Shown one piece after another: positions 43,471 to 53,430 of a stretch of DNA of 64,000 nucleotides. Each line of letters opens with the position of its first letter. Positions within the stretch are counted from its first letter, which is position 1. Made by a program: the position numbers and the translations under genes. Below the pieces are notes generated by a model. That model saw only the letters and a list, made by a program, of their open reading frames with translations. It was not told the origin of the DNA and made no database searches. The DNA is from Lysinibacillus sp. G4S2 (lineage in GTDB: Bacteria; Bacillota; Bacilli; Bacillales_A; Planococcaceae), in assembly GCF_030348505.1 (NCBI RefSeq), contig NZ_JAUCFJ010000002.1:1802001-1866000 (forward strand), given 5' to 3'.

Positions 43471-43558
43471 TAGCGATGCAAGTTGCTATGTACTCCTAAA
43501 ATGACTGACCATTCATTTTGTGCTACACTCTTTATACAAAGGGCAAAGGGGGAAAAGG

Positions 43559-44389
43559 ATGTTTAAACGAGAGAAAAGTATAGAAATTCAACAATATCGT
43601 GATGTTCAATGTGCCCATGGTAAAGTATCAGTTCAAGGCTTCGGGTTGAGTGTTTATAGTTTTTTTGTGGATGGGTTATTAATTGATACAGGCTCCTATT
43701 CGCTTTCACAGGAGTTTCAATCTTTTTTTAACGGGATACCGATTGAACAAGTGGCACTGACACATTCTCATGAGGATCATGCAGGAAACGCAGCGTGGAT
43801 TCAACAACACAAAAATGTACCTATCTATGTACATCGTGATTCGGTTAGTATTTGTGCAGAGGATGGAGAATACCCATTTTATCGACAGGCATTATGGGGA
43901 GAGCGACCAGCATTTATTGCTCAACCGTTTGGTGATACTTTTCAAACGAATTCAGCTACATGGGATGTTATTGAAACACCAGGACATTCAACAGATCATT
44001 TATCATTTTACAATCGAGAAACAAGTGCTATGTTTACAGGAGATTTGTATATACAAACAAAGACGAAAGTTGTGCTTGATGAAGAAAATATCGTACATAC
44101 TTTAGCGTCTTTGAAGAAAATATTAAACTATGATTTTAAGGAAGTGTATTGCTGTCATGCGGGTTATATAGCGGATGGTCGAGCGAAAATAGAAGAAAAA
44201 ATTGCTTATTTAGAAGATTTGGAGGGTAATGTAAAGCAATTGTTTAAGAAAGGTTATTCAGTAGACGAAATTACAAAATCAATTTTTTCTCGTGATTATC
44301 CGATTACAAAGGTATCAGGGGAACAGTGGTCTTCCAAACATATTATTACCGCTTTTATAAATCAGTTTACGCAAGAGTCCTTAACATAA
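43559..44389 (+). CDS. Metallo-beta-lactamase-fold hydrolase
   Basis: 276 residues from ATG 43559, set by AAAGGGGGA upstream. The metal motif HSHEDHAGN (about 79-87) and later ligands in TPGHSTDH and YCCHAGY define an active dinuclear fold. The substrate is unknown; glyoxalase II-like or quinol-type hydrolases are possible. Its stop lies in a terminator stem (44373-44400). Confidence 0.85.
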   Translation: MFKREKSIEIQQYRDVQCAHGKVSVQGFGLSVYSFFVDGLLIDTGSYSLSQEFQSFFNGIPIEQVALTHSHEDHAGNAAWIQQHKNVPIYVHRDSVSICAEDGEYPFYRQALWGERPAFIAQPFGDTFQTNSATWDVIETPGHSTDHLSFYNRETSAMFTGDLYIQTKTKVVLDEENIVHTLASLKKILNYDFKEVYCCHAGYIADGRAKIEEKIAYLEDLEGNVKQLFKKGYSVDEITKSIFSRDYPITKVSGEQWSSKHIITAFINQFTQESLT

Positions 44390-44399
44390 AGGGCTCTTT

Positions 44400-44900
44400 T
44401 TAATTGTGAAAAACCAAGGGCATAGTTTGTCTTGGTTAAAGCGCTACATCCTCGAGGTCGCTTCGATCCCTTGGGCAAATGTGGTGAAGTGAAATCGCTA
44501 AGAGATTCTAACGAGTAAAGCAGAAAAAAAGAATACTTTAGGTTGTATAATAAAAAAACTTTGTGAAAAAATGTGAAGAAAATGTGACGAAACAAGATTT
44601 AACAATGGATGCGCTTACATAAGTTTGTGAAAAATTTCTCATTTACATAAGAAAAATACTATGTGAAAAGTTGAACAGGCTAAATGGCGATATTTGTGCA
44701 TTTTTTTAAATGGAAACCAACCTATCAATTATATTAAAATAATTGATTGTGAAGATAATAACAAAATAAAAAAGTGGTATTAATGATAGTAAATAGCGTT
44801 ATTTCGAATAAAAAATAAAATTGACAGAAAATTCATTGACTTTACTTTCACAAAGTATTATGATTCTGAAATATATAATAATTCATTAGAAAAGGATGGG
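44400..44900 (+). other. 500-bp intergenic stretch before the malic enzyme gene
   Basis: No gene seen. It holds a GC-richer patch (CTCGAGGTCGCTTCGATCCC, about 44452) of the dispersed-repeat kind, several TGTGA motifs (44562-44588, about 44625), and a promoter region with TTGACA (44821) and TTGACT (44836) followed by TATTAT (44856). The TGTGA motifs do not form a full FNR inverted repeat. Confidence 0.4.
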
Positions 44901-44905
44901 ATTGA

Positions 44906-46108
44906 ATGGATGTAATGAAAAAGGCTTTAGAAATGCACGAGTATTATAGTGGGAAATTAGAAGTGATTTCAAAGGTTCCTGTGCAAGATTCCTATGATCT
45001 AAGTCTTGCGTATTCTCCGGGAGTAGCTGCGCCTTGTATAGAGATTGAAAAAAATCCATCACTAGTTTACGACTATACAATGAAAGGAAATATGGTGGCG
45101 ATTGTTTCAGATGGTACTGCGGTATTAGGTTTAGGGGATATCGGTCCGAAGGCAGCGTTACCAGTAATGGAAGGAAAGGCGATTTTATTAAAGCGTTTTG
45201 CCAATGTTGATGCTTTTCCTATTTGTTTAGATACGAAGAATACGGATGAAATCGTCAGCATTGTGAAGGCGCTTGCTCCAACTTTTGGTGCTGTAAATTT
45301 AGAAGATATATCAGCGCCAAGATGCTTTGAAATTGAAGATCGTCTGCGCCAAGAATGTGATATCCCTGTGTTCCATGATGATCAGCACGGAACTGCTATT
45401 GTCGTAGGTGCAGGGATGATTAATGCCAATCGCATTGTGAATAAAGATGTGGCAACAATGAAGGTCGTAATTAACGGCGCGGGAGCAGCGGGGATTGCTA
45501 TTTTGCGTATTCTTGTGCAAATGGGCTATAAAAATATTTATATGTGTGATACAAAAGGTCTTATTTATGAAGGTCGCGCTGAAGGGATGAATCCAATTAA
45601 AGAAACGATTGCCCATTTAACAAACCCAGAAAAATTACATGGAACACTGGAGGATGCTCTCGTTGGTGCAGATGTCTTTATTGGGGTATCGGTTGCGAAT
45701 TTATTAACAGAAGCCCATATTGCTTCAATGAATGAAGATCCAATCGTGTTTGCACTAGCAAATCCAAATCCTGAAATTACGTATGAAAACGCCAAGGCAT
45801 GGGGTGTACGGGTTATGGGAACAGGACGCTCAGATTATCCAAATCAAATTAACAATGTGCTCGCTTTTCCTGGTATTTTCCGTGGGGCACTAGATGTCAG
45901 AGCGACAGATATTAATGAAGCAATGAAGATAGCTGCAGTGGAAGCGATAGCCTCTCTTGTAAGTGATGAGGAATTAACGGAGGAATATATTGTACCTAAA
46001 TCATTAGATGAGCGGGTTGTAGAAATTGTTTCGCAAGCTGTAAGTGGTGCAGCTGTTGAGTCAGGTGTGTCAGAGCTATTCCAACAAAATACAGTGCTGT
46101 CAGTTTAA
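44906..46108 (+). CDS. Malic enzyme
   Basis: 400 residues, the compact bacterial form. The malate site is around SLAYSPGVAAPC; the catalytic and metal region is FHDDQHGTAIVV; the cofactor Rossmann motif is NGAGAAGIAI. It converts malate to pyruvate and CO2 with reduction of NAD(P)+. It resembles the B. subtilis YtsJ/MaeA group; cofactor preference cannot be decided by eye. Together with the malate dehydrogenase of the eut operon it could link malate to pyruvate, but they are 20 kb apart. Confidence 0.92.
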   Translation: MDVMKKALEMHEYYSGKLEVISKVPVQDSYDLSLAYSPGVAAPCIEIEKNPSLVYDYTMKGNMVAIVSDGTAVLGLGDIGPKAALPVMEGKAILLKRFANVDAFPICLDTKNTDEIVSIVKALAPTFGAVNLEDISAPRCFEIEDRLRQECDIPVFHDDQHGTAIVVGAGMINANRIVNKDVATMKVVINGAGAAGIAILRILVQMGYKNIYMCDTKGLIYEGRAEGMNPIKETIAHLTNPEKLHGTLEDALVGADVFIGVSVANLLTEAHIASMNEDPIVFALANPNPEITYENAKAWGVRVMGTGRSDYPNQINNVLAFPGIFRGALDVRATDINEAMKIAAVEAIASLVSDEELTEEYIVPKSLDERVVEIVSQAVSGAAVESGVSELFQQNTVLSV

Positions 46109-46132
46109 AAATTGCTCAATCCAATTTGAAAG

Positions 46133-46171
46133 AATCTCCCGCTCTCGTTGTTGAGAGGGGAGATTTTTTTT
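46133..46171 (+). terminator. Terminator of the malic enzyme gene
   Basis: AATCTCCC-CTCTC / GAGAG-GGGAGATT stem with eight T. Confidence 0.9.
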
Positions 46172-46820
46172 ACATCATACTAATGCCGATTATGCCGAAC
46201 ATAAGAATGATAAAGAAAATAAAGAAAATAATGAACAGAATAATAGAAGGGATAATAACAGTCAATATTGCTTTCCAAATTTCGAATTCATGAGCTTCTG
46301 CCACAACACCTACAGTGATAACTAAAGACCAGATCGCTAGAATAAGGCTAACCAAACCAGTTATTAATAATAACCAAGGTATTGTATCAACGGAGTTAGT
46401 GTCCATTAATGTTTCAGGCGATGTAATCAACCAAATTAAGTAAAGTGGTATAAGAACGATGAATGGTATAGCAGTTAAACTTAAACCTTTAAATAAATCA
46501 GAAAATGTACCAGTCCCTTTAAAAAGTTTACCAAACAGCCAAAATATTAACGTTGAAAAACTTGTGCCGATAATCCCTGCTATTGGTGCAAATATCACAC
46601 AAAGTAGTGCTAAAATCCAAAGAGAAAAATCTGTCATAAATTTTGGGTCAATAAGTCCGGATAGCGAAGAACCGATATAGCCAATAGACATAATAAGGAT
46701 TGCAAAGCCGATTGATTTTTCATCAATCATGTAACGAGCTGTTTGCTTTGGATGCAACCAAACAGACAAAAATGGATTAACCTTTGGCCTTTCTTGTGGT
46801 GTGTCATTATAGTTATCCAT
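46170..46820 (-). CDS. Yip1-domain membrane protein
   Basis: 216 residues from ATG 46820, which follows GGAGG; a longer frame lacks a ribosome site. A polar, proline-containing N-terminus (about 30 residues, NPFLSVWLHPKQTARYM) precedes five hydrophobic segments in Yip1-family arrangement. Function in bacteria is unknown. Its stop lies within the tail of the convergent malic-enzyme terminator. Confidence 0.8.
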   Translation of the reverse strand: MDNYNDTPQERPKVNPFLSVWLHPKQTARYMIDEKSIGFAILIMSIGYIGSSLSGLIDPKFMTDFSLWILALLCVIFAPIAGIIGTSFSTLIFWLFGKLFKGTGTFSDLFKGLSLTAIPFIVLIPLYLIWLITSPETLMDTNSVDTIPWLLLITGLVSLILAIWSLVITVGVVAEAHEFEIWKAILTVIIPSIILFIIFFIFFIILMFGIIGISMM

Positions 46821-46914
46821 TAAATTACCTCCAAAATAATAGTATAATTGCATATTAGTATACGGATGATCCGATGAAAAGTTTCGAAAGAAAGAAAAAA
46901 TCATCTTATTTGCG

Positions 46915-46946
46915 AAAAAAGAGCCACAAGAATGCGACTCTTTTTT
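46915..46946 (-). terminator. Terminator of purC
   Basis: AAAAAAGAG / CTCTTTTTT stem with a 14-nt loop, downstream of purC on its own strand. Confidence 0.6.
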
Positions 46947-46998
46947 GATTATTCCTATCCAGTCAAGCCGATATATACTAACATGAATGGATTATTTT

Positions 46999-47685
46999 TT
47001 ATTCAGCTAACATAATTTTTTCAAGCTCTAATGGTTCAATATATTGTTCACCTTTGTAAGCACGCATATTACCACCTGAAATTTCATCTATTAATAAAAT
47101 TTCATTTGTTTTAGCATCACGGCCAAATTCTAATTTGATGTCGTAAAGTGTTAACCCTTTTTTGGCAAGCTCTGCAGCAACGAATTTAGAAATTTCAATT
47201 GTACGTTGCTTTAAAATTGCGTATTCTTCGTGTGTTAACAGGTTTAACATTGCTAAAGCATCTTCAGAAATAGGAGGATCTAGTCGATCATCATCTTTAA
47301 TGGTAACTTCTACGAAAGAATCTAAGTCTTGGCCTTCTTTCGCGTAAGCACCGTAGCGACGTAGGAAAGAACCTACTGCCTTGAAGCGGCAAATAACCTC
47401 TAAGCCTTTACCAAAAACCGTTGCAGGCTTAACCGTCATTGTTGCATCATTAAAATTTGCATCAACATAGTGAGTAGGAACACCTTGTTCGTTTAGTTTT
47501 GAGTAGAAATAAGAAGTTAAGCGAAGTCCAGCTAAACCAGCACCATCAATTGTTAATCCAACAGTGTTAGCACCTGGGTCGAATACGCCGTTTTCACCAG
47601 TTACATCATCTTTAAATTTTAATAAGTAATGACCATCTTCTAATTGAAACACATTTTTCGTTTTACCTGTATACAATAATTCCAC
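46999..47685 (-). CDS. purC: SAICAR synthase (PurC)
   Basis: 228 residues. N-terminal LLYTGKTKNVFQ with the ATP-binding lysine region, GLEVICRFKAVGS, SFVEVTIKDDDRLDPP and the late substrate motif LIDEISGGNMR. It joins aspartate to CAIR in purine synthesis. It stands alone here and not in the usual pur operon, so it may be a second copy or a relocated gene. Ribosome site GGAGGG precedes the ATG. Confidence 0.9.
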   Translation of the reverse strand: MELLYTGKTKNVFQLEDGHYLLKFKDDVTGENGVFDPGANTVGLTIDGAGLAGLRLTSYFYSKLNEQGVPTHYVDANFNDATMTVKPATVFGKGLEVICRFKAVGSFLRRYGAYAKEGQDLDSFVEVTIKDDDRLDPPISEDALAMLNLLTHEEYAILKQRTIEISKFVAAELAKKGLTLYDIKLEFGRDAKTNEILLIDEISGGNMRAYKGEQYIEPLELEKIMLAE

Positions 47686-47799
47686 AAAAAACCCTCCAAT
47701 ATTTCATAGTACTCTATCATTATAACACGAATGTTTTGAATATTTAATAATAAAAATGTTCGTTTTAAAAGTAATTTATTATGACTTATAACTATTTTT

Positions 47800-47841
47800 T
47801 TACCAAAAAATAAGATGATAACGAATATTCGCTATCATCTT
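47800..47841 (-). terminator. Terminator of gdhA
   Basis: On the minus strand AAGATGATAGCGAATATTCG pairs with its complement in a 14-bp interrupted stem and is followed by a T-rich run. Confidence 0.8.
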
Positions 47842-47890
47842 AGGTGAAATCAAGAAAATTCTAAATTAAATTAATGAAAAAAGAATGTTA

Positions 47891-49264
47891 TTAATATACG
47901 CCTTCAGCAAGCATACCATCTGCTACTTTTACGAAGCCTGCAATGTTTGCGCCCACTACAAGGTTCCCAGGGTAACCATATTTTTCAGCAGCAGCTTTAC
48001 TGTCTGCGTAAATATCTTTCATAATTTGATGTAATTTAGCATCTACTTTTTCAAATGACCAGAATACGCGGCTAGAATCTTGCGCCATTTCAAGAGCAGA
48101 TACAGCAACACCGCCTGCGTTAGCAGCTTTAGCAGGTCCGAATAATACGCCAGCGTCTAAGAATTCGTTAATTGCTTCAAGGTCTGATGGCATGTTTGCA
48201 CCTTCACCAATAGCTTTTACACCGTTTGAAATTAAAGTGCGAGCTGATTCACCGTTAATTTCGTTTTGAGTAGCACATGGAAGCGCAATGTCACAAGGAA
48301 TAGTCCAGATACCTGTGCAGCCTTCTGTAAATGTAGCATTTGGACGATAGTTAACGTAAGTGGAGATACGATCGCCTTTTACTTCTTTAATTTCTTTAAT
48401 TGCATCAAGATCTAAACCATCTGGATCATAAACATAGCCTGAAGAGTCAGAACAAGCAACAACTTTTGCGCCATAAGCTTGAGCTTTTTCAATTGCATAT
48501 GTTGAAACGTTACCAGAGCCAGAAACTACAACTGTTTTACCCTCGAATGAATCATTGGCATCTTTTAGCATTTCGTTTACAAAGTAGACAGTACCATAAC
48601 CTGTAGCCTCTTTACGAGCTAAAGAACCGCCATATCCAGGAGTTTTACCAGTTAATACACCAGATTCGCTTGCTTTTGTTAAACGCTTGTATTGACCCCA
48701 TAAATAGCCTACTTCTCGAGCTCCAACTCCGATATCACCTGCAGGAACATCGACATCTGGACCAATATGGCGGTATAATTCAGTCATGAATGCTTGACAG
48801 AAGCGCATGATTTCAGAATCTGATTTACCTTTAGGATCGAAGTTTGAGCCACCTTTACCACCACCGATTGGTTGGCCTGTTAAAGCATTTTTAAAGATTT
48901 GTTCAAATCCTAAAAATTTGATAATTGATTCGTTAACGGAAGGATGGAAACGAAGACCGCCTTTATATGGTCCCATTACGTTGCTGTATTGTACACGATA
49001 ACCACGGTTTACTTGAACTTGGTTGTTATCATCTTGCCAAGCAACACGGAAGGAAATGATACGATCTGGTTCAACGATTCGCGATAAAATATTTGCTTTA
49101 ATATATTCAGGGTGTTGCGCAAAGACAGGCACTAAAGAAATGAAAATTTCTTCAGCGGCTTGTAAGAACTCCGCTTGATGACTGTTCTGTTGTTTTAATT
49201 GCTCGAATACACCATCCACGTATTCTTTTGCTAATTGTTCGTTGCTCACAGTTGTAGTTGTCAT
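47891..49264 (-). CDS. gdhA: NADP-type glutamate dehydrogenase
   Basis: 457 residues from ATG 49264 (GGAGG upstream), the length of the hexameric GDH small-subunit class. The substrate motif is PIGGGKGGSNFDPKGKS with the catalytic lysine; GPDVDVPAGDIGVG and the Rossmann motif SGSGNVSTYA follow. It assimilates ammonia by amination of 2-oxoglutarate, so it could use ammonia released from ethanolamine. Monocistronic. Confidence 0.94.
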   Translation of the reverse strand: MTTTTVSNEQLAKEYVDGVFEQLKQQNSHQAEFLQAAEEIFISLVPVFAQHPEYIKANILSRIVEPDRIISFRVAWQDDNNQVQVNRGYRVQYSNVMGPYKGGLRFHPSVNESIIKFLGFEQIFKNALTGQPIGGGKGGSNFDPKGKSDSEIMRFCQAFMTELYRHIGPDVDVPAGDIGVGAREVGYLWGQYKRLTKASESGVLTGKTPGYGGSLARKEATGYGTVYFVNEMLKDANDSFEGKTVVVSGSGNVSTYAIEKAQAYGAKVVACSDSSGYVYDPDGLDLDAIKEIKEVKGDRISTYVNYRPNATFTEGCTGIWTIPCDIALPCATQNEINGESARTLISNGVKAIGEGANMPSDLEAINEFLDAGVLFGPAKAANAGGVAVSALEMAQDSSRVFWSFEKVDAKLHQIMKDIYADSKAAAEKYGYPGNLVVGANIAGFVKVADGMLAEGVY

Positions 49265-49451
49265 AGTAAAAAACCTCCAGTTGTTTGATAGGTGTATCGT
49301 ATATCTATTTTTCGCACTATTCAATAAAATACTTTTTTGAACAGTCTTAAGTTTGTGAAAAATTGAACAAACGGAGGGGTGGAATCGTTATATCGGAATA
49401 ACAATTAGGTGAGTTATCTATCTAATTATGAGAAAGGAATGATGCTTTATT

Positions 49452-49925
49452 GTGAAGGTTTTAATTGACGCTGATGCCTGTCCAGTAGTGGATTTAGCGC
49501 TATCAATATCATCTGAGTTTGAGATTGAAACAATCTTGTTTTGCGATACATCCCACCGTATTGAACGTGATAATGTAATAACAATTATTGTACCCAAAGG
49601 TCCGGATTCGGTTGATTTCACGCTAGTGAATGCGCTTTCAAAGCATGATATTGTCATTACACAGGATTACGGTTTAGCAGCTATGGTTTTGGCAAGAGGA
49701 GGGTATCCAATTGATCAAAATGGAAGAGAGATGTCTAATGAAAATATCGAACGTTTGCTTGAAATGCGCCATGTCGGACAAAAAATTAGACGTGCCGGTG
49801 GACGTACGAGGGGACCTAAAAAACGAACTCAAGAAAACAATATTTCATTCAAAATGAAATTTCGACAAATTTGTGAACGAGCAATTTTAGCGCAAAAAAT
49901 GGAGGCGTCAGAAGATGGAAAATGA
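49452..49925 (+). CDS. YaiI/YqxD-family (DUF188) PIN-like protein
   Basis: 157 residues with the family opening VLIDADACPVVD and later TQDYGLAAMVLARGG, which keep the acidic residues of PIN-like nucleases. Function is not established. GTG start. It overlaps dsdA by 11 nt. Confidence 0.9.
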   Translation: MKVLIDADACPVVDLALSISSEFEIETILFCDTSHRIERDNVITIIVPKGPDSVDFTLVNALSKHDIVITQDYGLAAMVLARGGYPIDQNGREMSNENIERLLEMRHVGQKIRRAGGRTRGPKKRTQENNISFKMKFRQICERAILAQKMEASEDGK

Positions 49926-51264
49926 ACTTAAACACGAACTATTTAATCAATTTCCGAATTTAAAAGAGTTAGCAAATAAGAATACTGTACTTTTGCAAAA
50001 TACAAATTGGGAAAAAAAGGCTAAGACAAATCTTTTTTCAATGGAGGAAGTTGAGGAGGCAGAAGAGACACTTAAACGCTTTTCTTCCTATTTAATTTTA
50101 GCATTTCCAGAGCTTGTAGAAAGTAAAGGACTTATTGAATCATCTATTCAAGAAATACCATTGATGAAGAAAGCTCTTGAGAAGGAATTTGATCTTCTAA
50201 TACCAGGTCAATTTATCTTAAAATGCGATCATACCTTGCCAATATCCGGCTCTATTAAAGCTCGTGGGGGTATTTTTGAAGTATTAAGGCACGCAGAGCG
50301 GCTTGCAATCGCTAGTGGTAAACTAACAAAAGAGGATGATTATGCAGTATTGGCAACAGAGGACTTTCAATCTTTCTTCCAGCAATACACAATTGCCGTA
50401 GGTTCTACAGGTAATTTAGGATTAAGTATCGGCATTATGGGCAAAAAACTCGGCTTTAATGTCGTTGTACATATGTCGAGTGACGCAAAAGCGTGGAAAA
50501 AAGCATTACTGCGAGAAAAAGGTGCGACAGTTATTGAATATGAAGCTGATTATAGCGTTGCAGTAGAACAGGGTCGTCGTGAGGCTGAACAAGATCCTAT
50601 GTGCCATTTCATTGATGATGAGAATTCGAAAGACTTATTTGCTGGCTATGCAGTGGCGGCGAAGCGTTTAAAAGCACAGTTTGAAAAGACGAATATTACT
50701 GTGGATGAAGCCCATCCATTGTTCGTGTATTTGCCGTGTGGTGTAGGTGGTGGACCTGGCGGTGTTGCTTACGGGATACGTGAAATTTTTGGAGAACATG
50801 CCCATATTTTCTTTGCTGAGCCAGTAGCATCCCCTTGTATGACTATTGGTTTAATGACTGGTTTACATGATGCCATCAGTGTAGAGGACATTGGTCTTGA
50901 TAATAAAACGGAAGCAGATGGCCTTGCTGTTGGGCGTGCGTCAAAATTTGTTGGCAAGGTAATGGAAACATATATAAGTGGCTGTTACACAGTGAAAGAT
51001 GAGGAATTATTTAAATCGCTCGCAATAGCTATGGAAGTTGAAGAATTATTTTTAGAGCCATCTGCACATGCTGGGATGTTTGGATCAATTCAGTTAATGA
51101 AAAATGGACAAAGTTATTTAGAAAAGCATGATTTAGTTGATAAAATGGAGCAAGCTGTCCATCTTGTTTGGGCAACAGGTGGAAGTATGGTGCCAGTGGA
51201 AATGCGTGAGGAATACATGGCAAAGGCAGTGCAAGTAGCAAGAATTAATGATATAGGTAGATAA
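49915..51264 (+). CDS. dsdA: D-serine dehydratase
   Basis: 449 residues, the normal length. The pyridoxal-phosphate lysine lies in SGSIKARGGIFEVL (about 119), and the phosphate-binding region is VGSTGNLGLSIGIMG and PCGVGGGPGG. It deaminates D-serine to pyruvate and ammonia and protects against D-serine toxicity. Coupled to the preceding gene by overlap. Confidence 0.94.
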   Translation: MENELKHELFNQFPNLKELANKNTVLLQNTNWEKKAKTNLFSMEEVEEAEETLKRFSSYLILAFPELVESKGLIESSIQEIPLMKKALEKEFDLLIPGQFILKCDHTLPISGSIKARGGIFEVLRHAERLAIASGKLTKEDDYAVLATEDFQSFFQQYTIAVGSTGNLGLSIGIMGKKLGFNVVVHMSSDAKAWKKALLREKGATVIEYEADYSVAVEQGRREAEQDPMCHFIDDENSKDLFAGYAVAAKRLKAQFEKTNITVDEAHPLFVYLPCGVGGGPGGVAYGIREIFGEHAHIFFAEPVASPCMTIGLMTGLHDAISVEDIGLDNKTEADGLAVGRASKFVGKVMETYISGCYTVKDEELFKSLAIAMEVEELFLEPSAHAGMFGSIQLMKNGQSYLEKHDLVDKMEQAVHLVWATGGSMVPVEMREEYMAKAVQVARINDIGR

Positions 51265-51272
51265 TTAATGAG

Positions 51273-51315
51273 AAAACGCAAGAATGCTATCGGAATCAAC
51301 ATTCTTGCGTTTATT
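51273..51315 (+). terminator. Terminator of dsdA
   Basis: AAACGCAAGAATG / CATTCTTGCGTTT 13-bp perfect stem with T-rich tail. Confidence 0.9.
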
Positions 51316-51387
51316 ACTTTTAAAAAATTGATTTTAAATATTGATTCATTAATGGAAATTATTAAAAGTGTTTTTACTCATTGAGAA

Positions 51388-51579
51388 TTATTTATATAAA
51401 TAGTCCAACGCTTGATAATCTTGCTGATAGCGTCCACCGTCCGCTACTTCAGCGTGATATAGAGCTTTTAAAGCGTAATTTTTTTGCAAATCCATTTCGG
51501 CCATTAACTCTTTTAGGCGATCATGTAATTCACGGTTTTCTTTCACAAGTTGCTGCATTTGTGGTTTAAAATATTTCAT
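51388..51579 (-). CDS. Small coiled-coil protein of unknown function
   Basis: 63 residues with GAGGAG about 10 nt upstream of the ATG. The first 40 residues form a charged heptad-type helix (QQLVKENRELHDRLKEL), followed by a tyrosine-rich end. I do not recognise it. The ribosome site and coil-like composition argue for a real gene. Confidence 0.55.
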   Translation of the reverse strand: MKYFKPQMQQLVKENRELHDRLKELMAEMDLQKNYALKALYHAEVADGGRYQQDYQALDYLYK

Positions 51580-51802
51580 ACTGTCTAACTCCTCAATTTA
51601 TAACGTGCTTATTAGTATAACACTTTTAGCTTTTGAAAGTGCACTCATATTCATAATTCTAGCTGTATAAGATTATTCAGTCGATCATGCCATGAAATAT
51701 TGGCCTAAATTGCAATTTTACTTACGTGTATCGTGCTCTTAAAAATTCATTGCTCGCTTAACCTAAAAAATAACGTAAAATTTATATAAAGGGGGCCGAA
51801 TT

Positions 51803-52885
51803 ATGGAATCGAAAGTAAATTATCCATTTATTTATTTTTTATTTGAGTCAAATACGGTTTTTGTCTATAAAATTAAAGCAAATAATTATGTGAACGCATC
51901 AGATTTGATAGATTATAGTGAATGGCAGACGTATGAATTACAGCATCATGCTTCATTTGAAACATTCAACCATGAAGTAAATGAAGCAATTGAGGGGTGT
52001 GGATTTTGTCTAGAGCACGATGAATTATGCAACTTAGTAGAAATCATAAATGACTGTATTCAAAAACACCGTTCTGTCGACCAACGATTAATAACACAGG
52101 CAGTTCATATTGTTAGTTCTGAATCTGCAGCAGGGTCAGTGAGAATAGCGCTTGTACCACCTAAACATGTGATTGGTTTTCCTGATTGCTTGTCAATTGG
52201 ACCATTGTGGAAGTTAGAGGAGAAAAGAGGTCAAGCCTTCCGAAATGATTGGTTATATGAAAATATTAACGATGAACAGGAAGATGTTTATCAAAATAAG
52301 CTTACAAATACTTTGCGTGAAATAGAGGATATTTCAAATCATGTGCCTATCTATATTTGGTATGGTAATAATGCCGATGAACAATGTGGGCTTCGTTTTT
52401 TCCTTTATTTATTGCGAGATAAATCAAATGAGATTTTTCTTATTAATACAACAACAGAGCATGGTATGACTAATCTTGCGGCAGGTCAGCTTAATTCACA
52501 GCAATTAGCGCAGCTTTTTGTAAACGCAAAGGAAAAAAAGCCGTTAACAACCGAGGAACGCCTTATTTTCCAAAATGAATGGGTAACATTATCGCACACT
52601 AATGATGTTCTGCGTCTCTGGATTGATAATGAAATAAAAGGGGTACCAGTAAATTATTTTGACCCTTTAATCATTGCGACGATAGAAAAGTTACATAATG
52701 ATCAAGCAACTAAAGATTTTATAAAAACGGGAGCAGTGATTGCAGAACTCTTACCTTTAATGATCGAGCTTCCGAGTGTCTTCTTTTTAGAATGTAGAAT
52801 AAGATATTTAGTCTATAGTGGGGTGCTTGCATTAAAAGGCATTCCTAAATCCATGAGACATTATAGTGTAAAATTACGTGAATAA
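51803..52885 (+). CDS. DUF1835/DUF3658 domain protein
   Basis: 360 residues. After a helical N-terminal segment of about 100 residues, the DUF1835 opening HIVSSESAAGSVRIAL appears (about 107), and the C-terminal third matches the companion DUF3658 pattern. Family function is unknown. GGGGGCC site precedes ATG 51803. It has its own terminator (52890-52930). Confidence 0.8.
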   Translation: MESKVNYPFIYFLFESNTVFVYKIKANNYVNASDLIDYSEWQTYELQHHASFETFNHEVNEAIEGCGFCLEHDELCNLVEIINDCIQKHRSVDQRLITQAVHIVSSESAAGSVRIALVPPKHVIGFPDCLSIGPLWKLEEKRGQAFRNDWLYENINDEQEDVYQNKLTNTLREIEDISNHVPIYIWYGNNADEQCGLRFFLYLLRDKSNEIFLINTTTEHGMTNLAAGQLNSQQLAQLFVNAKEKKPLTTEERLIFQNEWVTLSHTNDVLRLWIDNEIKGVPVNYFDPLIIATIEKLHNDQATKDFIKTGAVIAELLPLMIELPSVFFLECRIRYLVYSGVLALKGIPKSMRHYSVKLRE

Positions 52886-52889
52886 GTAG

Positions 52890-52930
52890 AAAACCTCTTT
52901 AAGCTTTAAAAAGCATAAAGAGGTTTTTGT
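52890..52930 (+). terminator. Terminator of the DUF1835 gene
   Basis: AAACCTCTTTA-GCTT / AAGC-TAAAGAGGTTTTT stem. Confidence 0.9.
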
Positions 52931-52944
52931 AAGTACATAAGTAA

Positions 52945-53430
52945 TTATGCAACAAAAGGTTTGTTCATTTTTATTAAGCCATAGATAAAATAGAATAAAC
53001 CTAAAGTAATGATTGTTAAAATAATAAAAAGTACTGCCTTTCCACTTTCACCTGTCCAACGATAGAATAGACGATATGTGAAATACAGAGCAAAGCCAAG
53101 AATACCTAAATAAGCAAGTAGACCAATAAGCGGAATGAATGATATGAGTAATAAACCAGCATAAATAAGAACATTCTTTTTCGCATCTGCACGAACTGCT
53201 ACGTCATTATCACCTTTTGCAGTCAATAAGAAAAGGCTATAAACGTTAATAATAGGGATCCAAGCAATATAAGCTAGATCACCAAAGCCATTTGTTTTAG
53301 ATGCATTATAAAAAATGAGTGAACTAATCACATAGCCTGCAATACCCATCACAAGGCAAATTAAAAAAATCAAGAGAAACAAACCACCTAAGGCAGTTTC
53401 GATATCATTGCTATAATAAGAATCGTACAT
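52945..53430 (-). CDS. Small multi-pass membrane protein, copy 1
   Basis: 161 residues from ATG 53430 (AAAGGAGG upstream). Four hydrophobic segments; conserved middle AYIAWIPIINVYSLFLLTAKGD. A paralogue of identical length at 58727-59212 shares this segment and the ending MNKPF/MNQPF. I do not recognise a function. The 700 bp upstream (to 54133) contain no supported gene, but they resemble the region upstream of copy 2 (AAGAACCATTTT, TTTTTGTTC). Confidence 0.75.
   Translation of the reverse strand: MYDSYYSNDIETALGGLFLLIFLICLVMGIAGYVISSLIFYNASKTNGFGDLAYIAWIPIINVYSLFLLTAKGDNDVAVRADAKKNVLIYAGLLLISFIPLIGLLAYLGILGFALYFTYRLFYRWTGESGKAVLFIILTIITLGLFYFIYGLIKMNKPFVA

Noticed and set aside
44560..44640. 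FNR boxes upstream of the malic enzyme gene
   Set aside because: Several TGTGA half sites occur, but none has the complementary TCACA at 6-bp spacing.
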